Shown here in pieces: positions 8,336 through 16,747 of a DNA stretch of 64,000 nucleotides. The notes under the pieces are model-generated. The model saw nothing but the letters and a program-made list of their open reading frames with translations, was not told the origin of the DNA and did no database searches. The stretch is from DDH964 sp963763205 (GTDB lineage Bacteria > Desulfobacterota > Desulfuromonadia > Desulfuromonadales > DDH964): contig CAVXNQ010000021.1 of assembly GCA_963763205.1 (NCBI GenBank), positions 350,126-414,125 on the forward strand. Direction: 5' to 3'. A program made the position numbers and the translations under genes. Position 1 is the stretch's first letter. The number at the start of each line of letters is the position of its first letter.

Positions 8336-9805
8336 CTATCCTCGACCCGTCCCAACCGGCTCAGCACCGTGCCAGGAAAGGCCCCAAGGGAGATAAAAGA
8401 GGTTGATTTTGCGCTCCGCCCCATCCCGATGATAGCGGAACAGTCCCTTGAGCAGGGAAAACTCGGCAGCATCGTCAGCGGATTCCCGCAGGGAAAAGAG
8501 CGGAAAGAGTTCCAGTGCGACGGCGCCGGGCCGGCGTTCCAGCCAGAACAGGTTCCACAGCAGGCTGTCGACGCGATTACCGTGGCGGTCCCACTTCCCC
8601 ACGTAAATCCGCCAGAGCGGCGCCCAGTTGCGTTCCACCCCTTCGCTTTCCGGGAAAATCGGTTCCACCAGGGCCAGCAGGCTGAACTGGGCGACGCCGC
8701 GGTAACGCTGGTAACGAAACAGGGGCCAAAAGGTTACCCGGTGCAGGCGCTCGCCATCTTCGCCGGCGTAAGACTCGTGACGGTCGCGGTAGAGGAAAAA
8801 CAGGACGCTATGCTGGCGGCGTTGTAGCACCGGGGAGGCGAGACGCTCATACCGGTAGAACGGCCAGAGCAGCCAGAGCTTTTCCTTCTCGCTGTCACGA
8901 TCGTAAGCGAAAAACGGAAAGAACCGGTTGCCGTAGTTGTGCTCGCCACGGGTAATCCCCCAGATCGGCCATGGGAAATCCCACTTCTTATACCCTTTTT
9001 CCCGGTCGTCCCGAAAGGAAAAAAACGGCCAGAGAGCCACCCTGCTGGTCCGGGCCGGGGTGCTGTCGACGCCGTAAAAAGGCCAAAAGGTCCGGATCCG
9101 CCGCGGCTGGTCGGTATTCAGGGCGAGGTCGTAGTCGAACACCAGCGGCCAGAGGAAGAAGCGCTTGCGATAAACCCCCGTCTTGTGGCTGGCGCCGAAC
9201 AGCGGCCAGGCCTTGAACCCGCTCTCGTTCTCGCCGTCGATCAAGGCGAAGAAAGGCCAGAGGATATTGGTCACCGTGGTCGTCCCTTTACGGGTCTGGC
9301 CGTAGAGGGGAAAGAGGGCAAAGCGGATTTCGTCCCGGTTGAAATGCCCGATGATGCGGCCACCAACGGGGAAGAGCGCGACGGTGGTCGGCCGCCGCGC
9401 CGACTTTTCGTAAAACAGGAAGGGGAAGAGGGTAAAGGAATCCCCGCCGCCGAGGGCGGGACCGCGGTTTTCGCCGACGAGGAGACCAAGACTGCTGAGC
9501 GTCGAGTAGCCCCGGCCATGGCGGGTTCGCACCAGGGGAAAGAGGATGTCCCCGGCCCCATCGTCCGGGCCGGTAATTAAATAGAACAGGGGGCGCAGGG
9601 CGATCTCCCGCTCCTCCCCCTTGGCTTCCCATTTGCCGAAGGGACCGAGCAGGTGCAGGGCGCGGTAGTCGGTCTGCGGCGAGCTGCGCCAGTCGACCAG
9701 CGGCCACAGGGTCAGAATCGATCCCTGCCCCGCGTCGGCGGCCCGGCACACTCCGGCCGGCAGCAACAGCAACAGCAGGCACACAGCCAGGACGAATCTG
9801 AACAT
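8336..9805 (-). CDS. Secreted protein built from ~20 W-P-[FL]-[FY]-type repeats, unknown function
   Basis: A 489-residue exported protein with a signal peptide (MFRFVLAVCLLLLLLPAGVCRA) starting at ATG 9805, with GGAG upstream. The whole mature chain is an irregular tandem array of short units centred on an aromatic-proline core: LTLWPLVDW, TLFPFLFYE, ALFPLYGQ, ILWPFFAL, FLWPLVFD, TFWPFYGV, ALWPFFSF, RFFPFFAY, LLWPFYRY, TFWPLFRY, ELFPLFSL. Units recur about every 20-30 residues and are separated by polar, Arg- and Gly-rich turns, which suggests successive beta-hairpins, perhaps an outer-membrane barrel or a beta-solenoid. I do not recognise a named family. It lies 10 bases upstream of mlaE and is evidently co-transcribed, so a role in envelope lipid transport is a reasonable inference only. 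Confidence 0.75.
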   Translation of the reverse strand: MFRFVLAVCLLLLLLPAGVCRAADAGQGSILTLWPLVDWRSSPQTDYRALHLLGPFGKWEAKGEEREIALRPLFYLITGPDDGAGDILFPLVRTRHGRGYSTLSSLGLLVGENRGPALGGGDSFTLFPFLFYEKSARRPTTVALFPVGGRIIGHFNRDEIRFALFPLYGQTRKGTTTVTNILWPFFALIDGENESGFKAWPLFGASHKTGVYRKRFFLWPLVFDYDLALNTDQPRRIRTFWPFYGVDSTPARTSRVALWPFFSFRDDREKGYKKWDFPWPIWGITRGEHNYGNRFFPFFAYDRDSEKEKLWLLWPFYRYERLASPVLQRRQHSVLFFLYRDRHESYAGEDGERLHRVTFWPLFRYQRYRGVAQFSLLALVEPIFPESEGVERNWAPLWRIYVGKWDRHGNRVDSLLWNLFWLERRPGAVALELFPLFSLRESADDAAEFSLLKGLFRYHRDGAERKINLFYLPWGLSWHGAEPVGTGRG

Positions 9806-9855
9806 CGCAACTCCGAACGCTAATCCGCAGCGAACCCCCGTTCCCGGGGCCGGGT

Positions 9856-9990
9856 TCATGAGGATGGTCGGTCCTCATCGGAACGCCGACCGCCAGTGTG
9901 AGACCGGTTGACCAGCCACAGGATTCCCCGGATCAGCAACCCGACCAGCACGATGAACAGGAAATCCGCCAGGCGCGGGTCATGCATCAT
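9856..9990 (-). CDS. Small single-span membrane protein, 44 residues
   Basis: Short open frame MMHDPRLADFLFIVLVGLL…, with one clear hydrophobic segment (LFIVLVGLLIRGILWLV) followed by a basic, hydrophilic tail ending RRSDEDRPSS. The ATG overlaps the stop of the TPR gene by about 11 bases, and the stop precedes the repeat-protein start by 50 bases, so it fits the operon. No catalytic motif is visible. Evidence for expression is only position and topology. Confidence 0.45.
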   Translation of the reverse strand: MMHDPRLADFLFIVLVGLLIRGILWLVNRSHTGGRRSDEDRPSS

Positions 9991-10954
9991 GGCCGGCTCC
10001 GCCGTCGAGGATCCGGTCGCGCCCCTCCAGGGCCTGACCGTAGCCGGGATCGATCTCCAGGGCCTGCTGGTAAGCAGCAAAGGCGCCGCCCAGTTCCCCG
10101 GTCTTTTCACGGCAGAGACCGAGCAGAAAGAAGAATTCCGCGGCCGGGAGCTCCTGCGGCAAGGCGCCCTGCTCCTCGATCTCGTCAAGCAGCTTGCGGG
10201 CCGCGCCGTAGTCGCCATGCCCGCACAGTTCGAGGGCGTTGCCGACGATTTCCAACTCTTCGACCAGCGCCCGTTGCGGCATCGGAACGCCGCTGACCCG
10301 CTCCAGCTTGGCGATCAGGGCCTCCCGGGCCGGAGACGGTTCGAGCAGGTCGATGAGCAGGCGCCAGGAACGGGCGGCGGCCGGGTAATCGCCGAGCAGA
10401 AAATCGACCTGGCCGAGGACGTTGAGGGTGGCCGGATCGCCCGGCCGGCACTCCAGCGCCAGGTGCAGGTGTCGCAGGGCCTGCTGCAGGTGACTGCGGC
10501 TGGCCGCCATCTCCGTATAGCTCAGGGCGAGGTGAAACCAGGCCAGCCCGATCTGCTGCTGGAGGCCGGCATTGGCCGGATCGAGCAGGGCAAGGATCTT
10601 CAGGAAGTTGATTTTGCGCCTGACGTAGGGGGGATCGACCTCCTTGCGATCGAGCATGACCACATGCGCGCCGAGATCGGCCAGGAAGTGGGGATAGGCA
10701 TCGCGCAGCAACTCGGCGTACTGGCGGTTGTGCTCGCAGTCGGGGAACCGGCGCAGGAAGTCGTAGACGCCATTGCCGATGGCATCGGCCGAGGGGGGAT
10801 CCGCTGCCAGGTCCTGGCGATGGACAGGCAGTGGCACGGCGGGCAGCACGACTGGCCGCGCCTCCGACCCGACCGGCACGGTGGCGTCCGGCGGCGGGGT
10901 CCAGAAGCGGAAGTCGAAGGGACGCTGCAGCTCGTGGTCTGGATGTTCGGCCAT
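9980..10954 (-). CDS. TPR-repeat protein
   Basis: A 324-residue protein without a signal peptide. The N-terminal ~75 residues are proline-rich (PVVLPAVPLPVHRQDL) and the rest is helical with several tetratricopeptide-like units, for example LQQQIGLAWFHLALSYTEM, ATLNVLGQVDFLLGDYPAA and AEFFFLLGLCREKTGELGG ending in AYQQALEIDPGYGQALEG. Such proteins act as scaffolds; no enzyme motif is seen. It is read between the unknown gene at 10971-11801 and the small membrane protein and is probably co-expressed with both. Confidence 0.7.
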   Translation of the reverse strand: MAEHPDHELQRPFDFRFWTPPPDATVPVGSEARPVVLPAVPLPVHRQDLAADPPSADAIGNGVYDFLRRFPDCEHNRQYAELLRDAYPHFLADLGAHVVMLDRKEVDPPYVRRKINFLKILALLDPANAGLQQQIGLAWFHLALSYTEMAASRSHLQQALRHLHLALECRPGDPATLNVLGQVDFLLGDYPAAARSWRLLIDLLEPSPAREALIAKLERVSGVPMPQRALVEELEIVGNALELCGHGDYGAARKLLDEIEEQGALPQELPAAEFFFLLGLCREKTGELGGAFAAYQQALEIDPGYGQALEGRDRILDGGAGHDA

Positions 10955-10970
10955 GGTTCACTCCACTTGA

Positions 10971-11801
10971 TCAGAAACACCGGTCGGGAAAGGTGTCGAT
11001 GCCGCTGTCGACGCCCGGGACCTTGTAGATTTTCACCCCGTCCCAGGGACGCTCCAGGATGCCGTCGTGAATCGCCCAGCTGCGCCCCCGGACACTCTTT
11101 TCCATCCCCGGCTGACGGAACGGCGTCGAGCCGTCGAGGCGCGCAAAGAGGATGCCGCCGGGGCGAAACTCGCGGTCGATCCAGAGCATCAGCTGCTTGC
11201 CGGTCGTGTAGTCGAAGCCGTACCGTTCGTAGCGGATGGCGTTGTTGTAGGAAAGCGGTTCGGCGACCACCATCCCGCACCCCAGGCCCGCCACGAAGCG
11301 TTCGAACTGGCGGAAAAAAGGGGAAAAGAGCTGCAACCCACGGCGCACCTGGTTGGGCGAGAGGCCGGCCCGCATCGCCTTAATTTCCTCGGGCAGATTG
11401 CGGCGCAGGGTGCCGAAATAGTTGTCGCGTCCCGAGGCGTCGCGATCGATGTCGAAACGCGGCGCCTCCGGGTCGTTGACCAGGCAGAAGGAGAGCTCGA
11501 TCTGCCCGAACGGCGTGTCGGCGATTTCCACGAAAAAGAGGCAGTCGCAGTCGTCCGGCTGCAGCCGGACCTCGATGCGCACCAAGCCGAGCCCTTCCGG
11601 GCAGATGAAGTCGACCTTGCGCCCGCCATCCGGGCCGCACAAAGTATGCCGGTCGATGGCGAAGCGGGAGAAGAGGGGGACCGGGATGAGCTGCCGGTAA
11701 ATCTCCTCCTTGTCCGTCGCCGGCAGGCGGTTGATGTCGCGCAGCGAACCGAGGGGCAAGCCGTCGCGATCGAGCAGGCGGGGAACCACCAGGCCGTTCA
11801 T
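10971..11801 (-). CDS. Conserved-looking cytoplasmic protein, unknown function
   Basis: A 276-residue soluble protein. Features: acidic/aromatic N-terminal half (KVDFICPEGLGLVRIEVRL, DCLFFVEIADTPFGQIELSF) that looks like a beta-sandwich, and a C-terminal half with QLFSPFFRQFERFVAGLGCGMVVAEPLSYNNAIRYERYGFDY, reminiscent of a GNAT-like or other ligand-binding fold without a clear acetyl-CoA motif. Its ATG overlaps the stop of the histone-deacetylase-like gene by 4 bases (ATGA), so the two products are translationally coupled and may act on the same substrate. I cannot name the family. Confidence 0.65.
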   Translation of the reverse strand: MNGLVVPRLLDRDGLPLGSLRDINRLPATDKEEIYRQLIPVPLFSRFAIDRHTLCGPDGGRKVDFICPEGLGLVRIEVRLQPDDCDCLFFVEIADTPFGQIELSFCLVNDPEAPRFDIDRDASGRDNYFGTLRRNLPEEIKAMRAGLSPNQVRRGLQLFSPFFRQFERFVAGLGCGMVVAEPLSYNNAIRYERYGFDYTTGKQLMLWIDREFRPGGILFARLDGSTPFRQPGMEKSVRGRSWAIHDGILERPWDGVKIYKVPGVDSGIDTFPDRCF

Positions 11802-12967
11802 CCCCCCCTCCCCTGCCAGGCGCCATGGATCGGCGCCAGCCGCCGTTCGAGAAAAGCGAGCACCCGCTCAAGGTCCTGCTGAGCGCGGCAGAAGTCGCCC
11901 GGCTGGGCGAGATGCGGCGGGTCCCGCAGCGCGCCGCTGGCCCAGCCCAGCGCCCGGGCGCGGGCCGCGAAGGCGGGCGGTAGCCGGTCGGAGAGCTCGG
12001 CGCTGAGCACCGTACCCCAAAAGAGAGCCCAGCCGCGGGCCACGTTGAGCGGGTCGTAACCGCCACCGCCGAGAACCACCCAGGGCAGCTCCAGCTCGCG
12101 CAGCGATCGCGCCGCGAATTCAAAGGAGCGGGTGGTGAACTCAAGACGGGTCAGCGGATCGCTGCGCATGCCGTCGACGCCGACCTGGGTGAAGAGGACA
12201 TCGGGGCGATAGGCCGCCAGCAGCGGCAGCACCACCCGGGAAAAGGCCTGTTCGAAGACCAGATCGTCGGCGTGGCGCAGAAACGGGACATTGACCGCGT
12301 AGCCGTAGCCGGCTCCCTCCCCCAGTTCGTCGGCGAACCCGGTCTGCGGGTAAAAGTCCTTGCCGGTCTCGTGCAGCGAGATGGTCAGGACCCGGTCGGT
12401 GGCATAGAAGGCCTGCTGCACCCCGTCGCCGTGATGGGCGTCGAGGTCGAGATAGGCGACCCGCAGGCCACGCCGGAGCAGGATGCCGATGGCAATCGCC
12501 GCGTCGTTGAGGTAGCTGAAGCCGGAGGCGCGCGCCGGCTGGGCGTGGTGATAGCCGCCGGCGGGGTTGAAGACGGCCCGGAACCCGCCGTCGACCACCA
12601 GCCGGGTCGCCTCCAGGGTGCCGCCGCAGCAGCGCCGGGCCCATTCGTACATCCCCGGGAAGACCGGATTTTCCACATCCCCCAGGCCGTAGCGGAAATC
12701 GGCCCGACCGGCGCCGGCGGCGCTGAATTCCCGCAACCTGGCCAGGTAGTCGGCATGGTGGAAGGCGGCCAGGTCCGCTTCGGTGGCCAGGGGCGAGTCG
12801 ACGCGGCTGACACCAGCGCCCTCCAGCAGTCCGAGTTCCTCCAGCAGTTCATAGGCCAGTCGGTAGCGCTCCGCCGTGAAGGGGTGGTCGTCGCCGAAAC
12901 CGGCCGCCTCGAAACGCTGCGAGACCATCACCCCGAAGCGCGCGCACCTTTGTGAATTCGCCGCCAT
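11798..12967 (-). CDS. Histone deacetylase superfamily protein (AcuC-like)
   Basis: Zinc-dependent amidohydrolase of the histone-deacetylase/AcuC/acetylpolyamine-hydrolase superfamily (~389 residues). Conserved catalytic elements: GYHHAQPARASGFSYLND (two active-site His), YLDLDAHHGDG (Asp-x-His zinc ligands), VGVDGMRSDPL (third zinc Asp) and GGGGY near the C-terminus (transition-state Tyr). The chain starts with an ordered DHPFTAERYRLAYELL segment. I use ATG 12967; ATG 12928 (MVSQRFEAAGFG) is an alternative that starts nearer to the conserved fold. The substrate may be an acetylated protein such as acetyl-CoA synthetase, or a small amine. It shares an operon with the coupled unknown gene and the TPR gene. 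Confidence 0.88.
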   Translation of the reverse strand: MAANSQRCARFGVMVSQRFEAAGFGDDHPFTAERYRLAYELLEELGLLEGAGVSRVDSPLATEADLAAFHHADYLARLREFSAAGAGRADFRYGLGDVENPVFPGMYEWARRCCGGTLEATRLVVDGGFRAVFNPAGGYHHAQPARASGFSYLNDAAIAIGILLRRGLRVAYLDLDAHHGDGVQQAFYATDRVLTISLHETGKDFYPQTGFADELGEGAGYGYAVNVPFLRHADDLVFEQAFSRVVLPLLAAYRPDVLFTQVGVDGMRSDPLTRLEFTTRSFEFAARSLRELELPWVVLGGGGYDPLNVARGWALFWGTVLSAELSDRLPPAFAARARALGWASGALRDPPHLAQPGDFCRAQQDLERVLAFLERRLAPIHGAWQGRGG

Positions 12968-13038
12968 GGCACGGTTGTACACTCCGCCATGGCAAAGGTC
13001 AACCGGCAAATAGGCCGCTTCGGACGGGTGCAAAGCAT

Positions 13039-13067
13039 AAAAAAAAGGTGGAGCTAAGCTCCACCTT
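13039..13067 (-). terminator. Intrinsic terminator of the gltX-tRNA transcription unit
   Basis: An 11-bp perfect inverted repeat AAGGTGGAGCT/AGCTCCACCTT (13045-13067) followed on the minus strand by eight T. It lies 27 bases past the 3' end of tRNA-Glu, so it ends the transcript carrying the two tRNAs and probably gltX. Confidence 0.88.
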
Positions 13068-13093
13068 GGTGCCTCCCCTCGGGAAGGCTGGAA

Positions 13094-13169
13094 TGGTGAT
13101 CCCTACGGGAATCGAACCCGTGTTACCGACGTGAAAGGCCGGTGTCCTAGACCGCTAGACGAAGGGACC
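13094..13169 (-). tRNA. tRNA-Glu (anticodon TTC)
   Basis: 76-base cloverleaf read on the minus strand: acceptor GGTCCCT pairs with AGGGATC, the D-arm contains AGCGGTCTAGGA, the anticodon loop is CTTTCAC (TTC), and the T-arm is GGGTTCGATTCCC. The 3' CCA is encoded (complement at 13094-13096). Confidence 0.97.
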
Positions 13170-13207
13170 GTATATGGCGCGTAGCGCGACCGGGTCGCGG
13201 GTGAAGC

Positions 13208-13281
13208 TGGCTGGGGTGCTAGGATTCGAACCTAGGATGACGGAGTCAGAGTCCGTTGCCTTACCGCTTGGCGACACCCCA
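13208..13281 (-). tRNA. tRNA-Gln (anticodon CTG)
   Basis: 74-base cloverleaf: acceptor TGGGGTG pairs with CACCCCA, the anticodon stem-loop is ACGGA-CTCTGAC-TCCGT with CTG at positions 34-36, the T-arm is AGGTTCGAATCCT, and the 3' CCA is encoded. The U1-A72 first pair is the typical weak pair of bacterial tRNA-Gln. It lies between gltX and tRNA-Glu, all on the minus strand. Confidence 0.96.
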
Positions 13282-13339
13282 AAACGAGATGGAGTATGTA
13301 ACAAAGTTGGACGGACGAGTCAAGGAAAATTTCCGCCTC

Positions 13340-14738
13340 TCAGGCACCGAGCATCCCCCGGGCGCGCCGCAGCCGCTGCAGGGATTCCTCGCGGCCGAGC
13401 ACCGCGAGGACTTCGAAGAGGCTCGGGCTGGTGGTGCCGCCGACCAGCGCCACCCGCACCGCAGGGCCGAACTTGCCGAGCTTGAGCCCGGTGGCCGCCA
13501 TAACCCGGCCGAAGGCACCCTCGATTCCGGCGTGGTCCCAGTCGGCCACGGTGGCGAGTTCGGCCAGCAGGGTGTCGAAGACGGTTGCCTTGTCGGCGGT
13601 GAGGAATTTGGCCACCGCCTCGGCGTCGAATTCGACTTCGCCGCGGTAGTAGAATGCCGCCCCTTCGGCCATCTCCACGAGAGTCCGGGCCCGCTCCTGG
13701 AGGGTTTTGACCACCGCCGCCAGGGGCGGCCCGCCGACGGTGTCGATCCCCTTGGCCGCCAGCTGTTCGGCGAGCAGGCCGCCGAGCCGCTCGGGGTCGC
13801 CGGTCTTGATGTAGTGGGCGTTGAGCCAGAGAAGCTTGTCGGGATTGAAGACCCCGGCGGCCCGGCCGACGCTCTCCAGGCTGAACTTCTCGATCAGCTC
13901 CTCGCGGCTGAAGATCTCCTGATCTCCAAAGGACCAGCCGAGGCGCACCAGGTAGTTGACCATCGCCTCGGGCAAAAAGCCCATCTCCCGGTAGGCCATC
14001 ACCGAGGTGGCGCCGTGGCGCTTGGAGAGGCGGGCCTTGTCGGCGCCGAGGATCATCGGCACGTGGCCGAACTCCGGCACCGGGTAGCCGAGGGCCTGGT
14101 ACATGAGGATCTGCCGCGGGGTGTTGTTGATGTGGTCGTCACCGCGCACCACCAGGGTCAGCCCCATCTCGGCGTCGTCGACGACGACCACGAAATTGTA
14201 GGTCGGGGTGCCGTCGCTGCGCTGGATGATCAGGTCGTCGAGTTCGTCGTTGGCAAAGGTGATCGGTCCCTTGATGCGGTCGACGAAAGTCGTTTCCCCC
14301 AGCTGCGGCGCCTTGAAACGGACCACGTAGGGGCGGTCGGGATGGTCGCTGCGGTCCCGGCAGGTGCCATCGTACTTCGGCTTGCCGCCGCTTTTCAGGG
14401 CCGCCTCGCGCTTGGCCTCCAGTTCCTCGGCGGTGCAGTAGCAGCGGTAAGCCTTCCCCGCGGCGAGGAGCTGCTCCACCTTGGCCCGGTAGAGGTCGAA
14501 GCGCTGCGACTGGTAGTAGGGACCCTCGTCGTAGTCGAGGCCCAGCCAGTCCATGGCCTGCAAGAATGGCATCGACCGACTCCTGGGTCGAGCGGGCGAC
14601 GTCGGTATCCTCGATGCGCAGGATGAAGGTGCCGCCTTCCTTGCGCGCCAAAAGCCAGTTGAAGAGGGCGGTGCGGGCGCCGCCGATGTGCAGGTAGCCG
14701 GTCGGGCTGGGGGCGAAACGGACACGCAGTTTGGACAT
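13340..14738 (-). CDS. gltX: Glutamyl-tRNA synthetase, single frameshift near the N-terminus
   Basis: Class I aminoacyl-tRNA synthetase charging tRNA-Glu with glutamate. The N-terminus MSKLRVRFAPSPTGYLHIGGA holds the HIGH-type motif (HIGG), FILRIEDTD follows, and the C-terminal half carries the KMSKS-type loop KARLSKRHGA. Total length (~465 codons) is normal. The frame breaks at about 14561-14565, where one extra T separates …ESVDAIL from QAMDWLGLDYDEGPYYQSQR. As an essential gene with intact flanks, this is almost certainly a sequencing indel. I chose ATG 14738 from homology. tRNA-Gln and tRNA-Glu follow 59 and 171 bases downstream in the same direction. Confidence 0.95.
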
Positions 14739-14777
14739 CGTGAGCTCCGAAGCTGGGGGATGCACAATAAAGCAATA

Positions 14778-14798
14778 GGGCCGTCCGACGGACGGCCC
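14778..14798 (-). terminator. GC-rich hairpin between the Memo gene and gltX
   Basis: A 9-bp perfect stem GGGCCGTCC/GGACGGCCC with a 3-base loop sits 51 bases after the Memo-family stop. Reading leftward it is followed by a mixed T/A stretch (TATTGCTTTATTG) rather than a clean T-run, so termination may be partial. Confidence 0.6.
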
Positions 14799-14848
14799 CG
14801 CTGTTTATACCGAATGCCAGGGCTGCTGACAAGCCTTTTCGCGCTGGC

Positions 14849-15667
14849 TCAGCCGTTCCCGGCCGGCCAGACGACCACCCCGGCGTAGCCGACGACTTCG
14901 CGCTGGTCGCCGGTGACGTCGCCGGAATTGCCGTAGCGGATCAGCTCAGCCTCGGTGCAGCCGAGACGGCGGGCGGCGGCCAGCAGCACCGCGGCCGGCA
15001 GCACGCCGCACATGGTGGTGTGATCGGCACGCACGGTTTCCAGCAGTCCTTCGGGAGCGAGGGCCAGCAGCTGGTCGATGGCCCGCAGATCCTTCGTGCG
15101 CGCCACCTCCCCCGGCTCGTAGTGGGTCATGTCGCTGCTCGCCACGATCAGGGTCGGCTCCGGATCCGCGGCGATCAGATCGCCCAAGGCGGTGCCGACC
15201 GCGAGCAGCCGATCCAGGGGGAGATGGCCGAGGCAGAGAGGAACGATCCGCAACTGCGCATTGCGCAGCTGCAGGAACGGCACCTGCACCTCCAGCGAAT
15301 GCTCGAAGCGGTGAGCCGCCGGGTCGGCGGCGGTCGCCGGGGCGGCCGCCAGCAGGGCCGCGGCGAAGGCGGCATCGATGGGGACGCTGCCCAGAGGAGT
15401 CAGCCAGTCCCCATCGGCATAAACCGCAGCCGGATGGCCGAAGCCATGATGATTGGGGCCGATGATCACCACCCGCGACGGCACCTCGATGCGGGCGAAG
15501 GTGGCGCCGGCGATCGCCCCCGAATAGACGTAGCCGGCATGCGGGACCACCACGCCGGCGGCAGGTCGCGGGGGTACGCCGCCTTCCAGCCACGGCTGGA
15601 TCATCCGGCGCAGCTGCTGCGGATCGTCCGGGTAGAACTGGCCGGCGACAGCGGGCATTCTGGCCAT
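14849..15667 (-). CDS. amrB: AmmeMemoRadiSam system protein B (Memo family)
   Basis: A 272-residue protein of the Memo/LigB-like fold. Diagnostic stretches: MPAVAGQFYPDDPQQLRRMI at the N-terminus, VVPHAGYVYSGAIAG, VVIIGPNHHG, HSLEVQVPFLQ, SSDMTHYEP and DHTTMCGVLP. The conserved His, Asp and Cys residues correspond to the putative metal site of Memo proteins. In bacteria the gene is usually grouped with an AMMECR1 gene and a radical SAM gene; neither partner is visible in this window. Its biochemical role in bacteria is not settled. Confidence 0.9.
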   Translation of the reverse strand: MARMPAVAGQFYPDDPQQLRRMIQPWLEGGVPPRPAAGVVVPHAGYVYSGAIAGATFARIEVPSRVVIIGPNHHGFGHPAAVYADGDWLTPLGSVPIDAAFAAALLAAAPATAADPAAHRFEHSLEVQVPFLQLRNAQLRIVPLCLGHLPLDRLLAVGTALGDLIAADPEPTLIVASSDMTHYEPGEVARTKDLRAIDQLLALAPEGLLETVRADHTTMCGVLPAAVLLAAARRLGCTEAELIRYGNSGDVTGDQREVVGYAGVVVWPAGNG

Positions 15668-15683
15668 AGCGACCTCCCCTTGC

Positions 15684-16508
15684 TCAGTTCAAAAGGTACC
15701 TGATCAACAGGTTGCTCCCGATCAGGAGTTGCAGCAGCGCGAAGATGCCCGACAGTTTATCATGGGGGACCCGCCGGGCAACCCGAACCCCGAGCCGCGC
15801 AGAGAGCACCGACATGGGAACCACCAGGCCGACCACCAGCAGGTTGACGTAGCCGAAGGAGAAGTCGGCCAGGCCGGGGCGGCCCCAGCCGTGAAAGATG
15901 TAGGAAGCGGCGCCGAAGGTCGAGGAGATGACGATCAGGGCGCTGGCATTGCCGACCGCCAGGTGGATGGGCAACTGCAGGGCCAGGACCATCAGCGGTA
16001 CCGTCACGACGCCGCCGCCGATCCCGAAGAAGGCCGAGAAGCCGCCGCCGCACAAGCCGACCAGCAGCAACGAGCGGATCGGCACCGCCGTATCCCGCTC
16101 CGGCGGCAGGTGCCGCATGGAGAAGAACATCTTCAGCCCGACCAGGATCAGCATCAGGCCGAAGAGCCCCTTGAGCTTCTCCCCCGGCAGGTGAGCGGCG
16201 AGGGTCGCACCGCAGATGGCGCCGGTGGCGCCGCCCAGTGCGAGGAACAGGACATGGTGCCAGTCGACGTTGCCGTGTTTGCGATGGGCCAGGGCGCTGC
16301 TACAGGCGGTCGGCAGGATGATCCCCAGGCTGGTGCCGATAGCCGAGTGGACGAGGGTCTCGGGGGCGAACCCGGCGAGGGGAAAGCACCAGAGAAAAAG
16401 CGGGACCAGGATCACCCCGCCGCCGATTCCCAGCAGCCCCGCGCAGAACCCGGCCACAGCCCCGCTGGCGAGAAGGATGGAGACAATCTCCGGGGAGTAG
16501 ATATGCAT
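15684..16508 (-). CDS. TauE/SafE family sulfite/anion exporter
   Basis: A ~274-residue integral membrane protein with two homologous halves, each containing a glycine-rich helix: GFCAGLLGIGGGVILVPLF in the first and GGGFSAFFGIGGGVVTVPLM in the second, the signature of the TauE/SafE family. Eight or so hydrophobic segments are visible. Members export sulfite, sulfoacetate or related anions. I use ATG 16508; the open frame upstream runs through tRNA-Cys and is not coding. It precedes the Memo gene by 17 bases. Confidence 0.88.
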   Translation of the reverse strand: MHIYSPEIVSILLASGAVAGFCAGLLGIGGGVILVPLFLWCFPLAGFAPETLVHSAIGTSLGIILPTACSSALAHRKHGNVDWHHVLFLALGGATGAICGATLAAHLPGEKLKGLFGLMLILVGLKMFFSMRHLPPERDTAVPIRSLLLVGLCGGGFSAFFGIGGGVVTVPLMVLALQLPIHLAVGNASALIVISSTFGAASYIFHGWGRPGLADFSFGYVNLLVVGLVVPMSVLSARLGVRVARRVPHDKLSGIFALLQLLIGSNLLIRYLLN

Positions 16509-16522
16509 GGCTGGGCACCGAA

Positions 16523-16551
16523 TAAGAAAAGCCAGCCCTGGGGGCTGGCTT
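16523..16551 (-). terminator. Terminator after tRNA-Cys
   Basis: A 10-bp stem AAGCCAGCCC/GGGCTGGCTT (16529-16538 with 16542-16551) followed on the minus strand by TTTTCTTATT. It is 11 bases past the tRNA-Cys 3' end and overlaps the leader of the TauE/SafE gene, so read-through would be needed for that gene from the tRNA promoter. Confidence 0.82.
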
Positions 16552-16561
16552 GGCTGATGAA

Positions 16562-16635
<74 letters not shown>

Positions 16636-16747
16636 CAACGCTGCCATGGCAGCGCCGAAAGCCCGACATTGATAACAGATCGGTTTCTCGGTGTCAAGGG
16701 GAAATGGCCGCCTTGGCCGCGGTCGGAACGGCGGCCCTTCTTGGCAG

